The notes below the pieces were generated by a model. That model made no database searches. It saw only the letters and a program-made list of their open reading frames with translations, and was not told the origin of the DNA. From contig NZ_JACHGK010000003.1 in assembly GCF_014207535.1 (NCBI RefSeq), forward strand, positions 124,001 through 188,000: a DNA stretch of 64,000 nucleotides, written 5' to 3'. Shown piece by piece: positions 60,400 through 64,000 of the stretch (position 1 is the stretch's first letter; the number at the start of each line of letters is the position of its first letter). The stretch comes from Bacillus benzoevorans. Its GTDB lineage: Bacteria > Bacillota > Bacilli > Bacillales > Cytobacillaceae. A program made the translations under genes and the position numbers.

Positions 60400-60927
60400 T
60401 TACCATATAAGCAAAACGACAACAATGGCTGCAATAATTCCCACAACATCGGCCAGTAAACCGACCTTTAAGGCATCACCCATTTTGCGAATTCCAACGG
60501 CTCCAAAATAGACGGTCAGAACATAAAGAGTGGTATCTGTACTCCCTTGGAGAACAGATGCCAGCCGGCCGATATAAGAATCAGGTCCGTGTGAAGCAAT
60601 TAAATCACTCGTCATACCAAGTGCAGCTGTTCCGGAAATAGGACGGATAATGGCCAGCGGAGCGATCTCGGCAGGCACTCCGATTGCCTCGAGCCACGGT
60701 CTGATGAGACTCATAACAAATTCCAATGCACCGGAAGCTCGGAAGACGGTAATCGCTACTAGCATCCCGACAAGAAAAGGAATAATATCAAAGGCAATTT
60801 TAATGCCTTCTTTTCCTCCTTCAACAAAGCGTTCATAAGTTGGTACTTTTTTATATGTACCGTAAAGTAAAATGAAGGCAATTAGGACAGGAATAAACCA
60901 TAAGGAAATAATTGATACGATTTCCAT
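60400..60927 (-). CDS. spmB: Spore maturation protein SpmB
   Basis: 175-residue membrane protein with about four helices and the nucleoside-transporter-like gate motif seen in GTAALGMTSDLIASHGPDSY near 98-117. With SpmA it is needed for full spore core dehydration and heat resistance; transported solute unknown. AAGGATG precedes the ATG. Six bases after spmA; terminator follows. Confidence 0.94.
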   Translation of the reverse strand: MEIVSIISLWFIPVLIAFILLYGTYKKVPTYERFVEGGKEGIKIAFDIIPFLVGMLVAITVFRASGALEFVMSLIRPWLEAIGVPAEIAPLAIIRPISGTAALGMTSDLIASHGPDSYIGRLASVLQGSTDTTLYVLTVYFGAVGIRKMGDALKVGLLADVVGIIAAIVVVLLIW

Positions 60928-60933
60928 TACACA

Positions 60934-61527
60934 TCATCCTTTTCCTTTCCGTGTTCGGCGGTAATAAAACCAGCGGTCAATTAAAATACCCCCAACCGCG
61001 GAAATACAGGTGGCCAAGAGCGTCGGTCCGACAATATCGGTCGGAGAAGCGGCATGATAATTCATGCGAATGGCAATGACCGTGGTTGGGATTAACGTGA
61101 TGCTCGAAGTGTTGACCGCCAAAAAAGTGATCATGGAGCGGCTCGCTTCTATTTTGCCGCCATTCAGTTCTTTTAGCTGTTCCATTGCCTTGATCCCGAG
61201 CGGTGTAGCGGCATTACCAAGACCAAAGAGATTGGCCATCATATTGGAGAGAATATAACCCATAGCAGGATGATCACCCGGTACCTCTGGAAAGATTTTT
61301 TTGACAAGCGGACGAAACAGCAGTGCGAGTCTTTGCAAAAGGCCTGCATCTTCCGCAATTTTCATCATTCCCAGCCAGAAGACCAGCACACTGATTAAGC
61401 CAAAACATAAAGTAACAGCTTCTTTTGCCCCGTTAAATACCGCTTCATTCACTTCCTCCATTGTGCCGTTAAACATCGCAAAAATGATGCCTATGACTGC
61501 CAAACAGACCCAAATAATATTAACCAT
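60934..61527 (-). CDS. spmA: Spore maturation protein SpmA
   Basis: 197-residue membrane protein of the same gate family as SpmB; helices with NMMANLFGLGNAATPLGIKAM near 90-110 and ITFLAVNTSSITLIPTTVIA near 128 are characteristic. Works with SpmB in spore core dehydration. The ATG overlaps the dacB stop by eight bases, so it is translated after dacB in the dacB-spmA-spmB operon. Confidence 0.94.
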   Translation of the reverse strand: MVNIIWVCLAVIGIIFAMFNGTMEEVNEAVFNGAKEAVTLCFGLISVLVFWLGMMKIAEDAGLLQRLALLFRPLVKKIFPEVPGDHPAMGYILSNMMANLFGLGNAATPLGIKAMEQLKELNGGKIEASRSMITFLAVNTSSITLIPTTVIAIRMNYHAASPTDIVGPTLLATCISAVGGILIDRWFYYRRTRKGKG

Positions 61528-62674
61528 CGCTTTTCACACCAATTTGGATGAAAAAGAGATCACGGAGCAGCTCAAGGAAAGAGCGATCTTTTTTGTTTTG
61601 TGGATGCTTATATATAAGCGGTATCTCTTTGACCGGCTGATGCTCAAAATAAACGATGGCCTTGCCGATGTGATTCGGAACAGCCTCATCGTTTCGCCAT
61701 TCATTTTTCGGTTCTTGAAGTTTTATTTCAACCTTAAATTCATCCCGTTCATTGCTGGCTGCGGGGTAATAAAAGTCCTGCTCTATATAAACCTTTTTCT
61801 TGTAAAACTCGTCAGCTTCTAAATCCTTCATGATTCCTTTCTTTAACACCTTTACGAGTTGATAGTGCTTAAAACCCTCCTCATACATATTAATATGGTC
61901 GTTCCAGTCATCCGGTCCGTTTAAGGTCACCGCAATTAAATCAAGACCATCCTTCGATGCAGTGGTTACTAACGTCCTCTTAGCGCGCTTGGTATATCCC
62001 GTTTTCCCCCCTGTTGTATTGTCATATAACTCTGTCAGAAGGCGGTTTTTGTTTTTCCAAACCCTGTCCCACTTTTCCGTTGGGTTTGGCGCACGATGAA
62101 CTTTTGTAGAGGCAATCTTCCTGTATGTATCATCTGTCATCGCATATCTCGTTAAGAGCGCCATATCGTAAGCGGTTGAATAATGGTTTTCATGGTCGTC
62201 CAGTCCATGCGGATTGGCGAAGTTTGTATGTTTCATGCCGATTTCCTCTGCCTTTTGGTTCATTAAATAAACAAAGCCATCCAGACTGCCTCCTACATAT
62301 TCAGCTATGGCTACGGCTGCGTCATTTCCGGAACGAAGCATTAAGCCATAGACCAAATCCTCCAATTTTATTTTTTCCCCAGGTTTTAAATAGATAGAAG
62401 ACCCTTCAGCTCTTACGGCATTGGCACTGACTGTCACCGTTTTATCTAATTTCCCTGATTCTATCGCCAAAATAGCGGTCATGATTTTTGTAATACTGGC
62501 AATTCTTCGCTTTTTGTAGGCCTCTTTTTCATACAGGACTCTGCCTGACTGCTGCTCCATTAATATGGCACTGCCGGCACTTACATTGACGCCTGCCTCC
62601 GTTTTCAGGGGAAGATACAGGACAATGGATGAAATGATGAGGATAAAAATAATCAAAAGCCTTATTACATTCAT
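61520..62674 (-). CDS. dacB: Penicillin-binding protein 5* (D-Ala-D-Ala carboxypeptidase DacB)
   Basis: Sporulation carboxypeptidase that limits cortex cross-linking. Signal peptide (about 1-28, ending KTEAG), then the S11 active-site triad: SITK near residue 55 with the catalytic Ser, RSGNDAA near 116 and GGKTGYT near 219. The C-terminal beta domain of PBP5 is followed by a basic tail. Start at ATG 62674 (384 residues) after AGAGGG; 12 codons were dropped. First gene of dacB-spmA-spmB. Confidence 0.95.
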   Translation of the reverse strand: MNVIRLLIIFILIISSIVLYLPLKTEAGVNVSAGSAILMEQQSGRVLYEKEAYKKRRIASITKIMTAILAIESGKLDKTVTVSANAVRAEGSSIYLKPGEKIKLEDLVYGLMLRSGNDAAVAIAEYVGGSLDGFVYLMNQKAEEIGMKHTNFANPHGLDDHENHYSTAYDMALLTRYAMTDDTYRKIASTKVHRAPNPTEKWDRVWKNKNRLLTELYDNTTGGKTGYTKRAKRTLVTTASKDGLDLIAVTLNGPDDWNDHINMYEEGFKHYQLVKVLKKGIMKDLEADEFYKKKVYIEQDFYYPAASNERDEFKVEIKLQEPKNEWRNDEAVPNHIGKAIVYFEHQPVKEIPLIYKHPQNKKDRSFLELLRDLFFIQIGVKSDG

Positions 62675-62738
62675 GGAGAAATCCCTCTTCTCAATAATGG
62701 GTTTGTACAAGTCTATGCGAAGGAAAACCCGTTATGAC

Positions 62739-62770
62739 AAAAAGACTGCTTCAAAATTGAAACAGCCTTT
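62739..62770 (-). terminator. Terminator after the superoxide dismutase gene
   Basis: Stem AGGCTGTTTC/GAAGCAGTCT with G-U pairs, six-base loop and five T residues on the minus strand, a few bases past the stop. Confidence 0.75.
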
Positions 62771-62778
62771 CTATTTCA

Positions 62779-63672
62779 CTATTCCATTTTCCATTTTAAG
62801 TGAACAGCCTGATTGAAGCGATCCGCGGCATTGTTCCAGTTCACTACATTCCACCAATTGTTAATATAGTCAGCGCGATTGTTTTTGTATTGCAGATAGT
62901 AGGCATGCTCCCAAACATCCAGCACAAGGAGCGGGATAGTATCCCATTGGGTCAGGAGCATATGCCGCTCAGACTGAAGAATTTCAAGATGATGCGATCT
63001 CGGTGACCAGACAAGAACGGTCCAGCCAACACCTTCCACCGCTTTTGCTGCTTCTGTAAAATGTTTTTTGAAAGAAGCAAAGCTGCCAAAATATTTTTCC
63101 ATTTCCCTTAACAATGCACCCTTTGGGCTGCCGCCGCCTTTTGGGACCATATTATTCCAAAAAATCGTATGCAGATAATGACCGGACCCGTGAAAAGCTA
63201 ATTCCCGCGACCAATGCTTCACAAGGGAAAAATCACCTTTATCTCTTGCCTTTTCAAGCTCCTTTTCTGCTTTATTAAGCCCATCGACATAGGATTGGTG
63301 ATGTTTTGTATGATGCAGCCTCATGATTTCCTCTGATATATACGGCTCAAGGGCATCGTACGCATAGGGCAGCTGTGGCAGTTGATGACCTCCAATCGGG
63401 ACAAACGGGGCCTGTTGAAACACCATTCCCACCTGCTGCCGCCGGGAGAAATATTGCTCCATATTGTCATGAAGCTCCTCAACCTCGAATTGAATTTGCT
63501 GAATATCTTCCTCGTTCAGGTTTTTTCTTTGAATTCCGTCCATAATATTCGTCAACTGATTTAATCGGGACCAAAGCTCGTCATTTTCGTCTACATTCTC
63601 GGATTCAAGAAAATGTTTCAAGTCATCATTCCATTTTGACACGTCTTTTACATAGTCATAGAACTTGTTCAC
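62779..63672 (-). CDS. Fe/Mn superoxide dismutase with N-terminal helical extension (SodF-like)
   Basis: Superoxide dismutase in which the usual domain (about residues 95-295) is preceded by about 90 charged helical residues without recognised domain. Metal ligands: His in HHTKHHQSYVDGL near 121, His in HYLHTIFW near 165, and Asp/His in VLDVWEHAYYLQY near 255. It resembles B. subtilis SodF in having an extension. Start set to GTG 63672 because GGGAGGAG lies six bases upstream; an in-frame ATG at 63678 touches that site. Located between ypuI and dacB. Confidence 0.9.
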   Translation of the reverse strand: MNKFYDYVKDVSKWNDDLKHFLESENVDENDELWSRLNQLTNIMDGIQRKNLNEEDIQQIQFEVEELHDNMEQYFSRRQQVGMVFQQAPFVPIGGHQLPQLPYAYDALEPYISEEIMRLHHTKHHQSYVDGLNKAEKELEKARDKGDFSLVKHWSRELAFHGSGHYLHTIFWNNMVPKGGGSPKGALLREMEKYFGSFASFKKHFTEAAKAVEGVGWTVLVWSPRSHHLEILQSERHMLLTQWDTIPLLVLDVWEHAYYLQYKNNRADYINNWWNVVNWNNAADRFNQAVHLKWKME

Positions 63673-63774
63673 GCACATCTCCTCCCGGACTCTTGCTCAT
63701 TTCCATTTCGTCACTATCTTATGAGAGCGAAATAGGAATCTTGCCTGAAAAGCGAGCATTAATCCGGGCGAAAA

Positions 63775-63862
63775 AAGCAAAAAGGGTCTGATTCAGAAGT
63801 ACAACGCCGAGCTGCCTCAAGCTGAAGCATAGCGGATTTGTCATCTAGAATCAGACCCTAAA
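63775..63862 (-). terminator. ypuI terminator with long loop
   Basis: 12-bp stem AGGGTCTGATTC/GAATCAGACCCT enclosing 53 bases and followed by TTTTTGCTTTTTT on the minus strand, seven bases past the ypuI stop. Confidence 0.7.
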
Positions 63863-63868
63863 TAATCA

Positions 63869-64000
63869 TTATTTCGATTGAATCATTTTCGTCCGATAAT
63901 CGGTTTCATAATATTCCAGTTCTTCACGGATCTGTTGAAACGAACTTTCGAGGTTTTTGAATACTGCCTTCACACTGTCAGGAACGTCCTGGCGGAATTT
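63869..64000 (-). CDS. ypuI: YpuI-like protein (3' end only)
   Basis: The last 43 codons of a minus-strand gene reach the window edge, ending ETDYRTKMIQSK. The fragment is helical and charged (FKNLESSFQQIREELEYYE). Position upstream of dacB, plus sequence character, suggests YpuI (DUF3907), a conserved Bacillus protein of unknown function; too little is present to be certain. Confidence 0.6.
   Translation of the reverse strand, partial: KFRQDVPDSVKAVFKNLESSFQQIREELEYYETDYRTKMIQSK

Overview
This is a stretch of chromosome from an endospore-forming, respiring Bacillaceae species. It is Bacillus-like but not B. subtilis itself. The evidence is the content and order of genes: the dapB/bshA/cca/birA, qcr, aro, spoIVA/hbs/mtr/hep/men, der/gpsA, sleB/ypeB and res/rluB/spm/dacB blocks sit in the same relative order as in B. 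subtilis. Nearly all genes lie on the minus strand, with good Shine-Dalgarno sites and many TTG or GTG starts. No tRNA, rRNA, prophage, CRISPR array or intact transposase was seen.

Layout from left to right. 1-4.8 kb: operon ypjD-dapB-mgsA-bshA-cca-birA (lysine/cell-wall precursor, methylglyoxal, bacillithiol, tRNA CCA end, biotin); birA runs off the left edge. 5-8.1 kb: ypjC (plus strand), a YugP-type zinc peptidase, ypjB and ypjA. 8.2-12.9 kb: menaquinol:cytochrome c reductase qcrABC, ypiF, reoY/ypiB and the TPR protein ypiA. 13-19.4 kb: aromatic supraoperon aroC-aroB-aroH-hisC-tyrA-aroA, without the trp genes that B. subtilis carries between aroH and hisC. 19.6-25.3 kb: cheR, ndk, hepT-menG-hepS (menaquinone side chain and methylation), mtrB, folE, hbs. 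25.7-33.3 kb: spoIVA, yphF, yphE, gpsA, der, a YIEGIA protein with a 61-residue neighbour, yphA, ypzI. 33.4-38 kb: fni, ypfD, plsC, cmk, ypfB, ypfA. 38.2-43.4 kb: the germination pair sleB-ypeB, prsW, ansA, ypdA. 43.5-50.6 kb: mecB/ypbH, ypbG, a plus-strand cotJABC operon, ypbF, ypbE, ypbD, recQ, ypbB. 50.8-53 kb: ferredoxin, riboflavin transporter ribU behind an FMN riboswitch, and an M23/LysM endopeptidase. 53.2-64 kb: resE-resD-resC-resB-resA, rluB, spmB-spmA-dacB, an Fe/Mn superoxide dismutase with an N-terminal extension, and the 3' end of ypuI.

Two themes run through the window. The first is menaquinone-based respiration and cytochrome c maturation (hepS/T, menG, qcr, res, fni supplying isoprenoid precursors). 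The second is sporulation and germination (spoIVA, ypjB, cotJ, sleB/ypeB, spmA/B, dacB).

Most unusual points: a structured repeat of about 190 bp present twice (aroB-aroH junction, and apparently within the spoIVA 5' leader); absence of trpEDCFBA from the aro supraoperon although the TRAP gene mtrB is kept; absence of bshB1 from its usual place before bshA; a possible small broken reading frame between yphF and spoIVA; and a perfect 13-bp inverted repeat directly upstream of an ATG-less mtrB. I did not find a clearly new multi-gene system; the repeat family is the best candidate for something undescribed.
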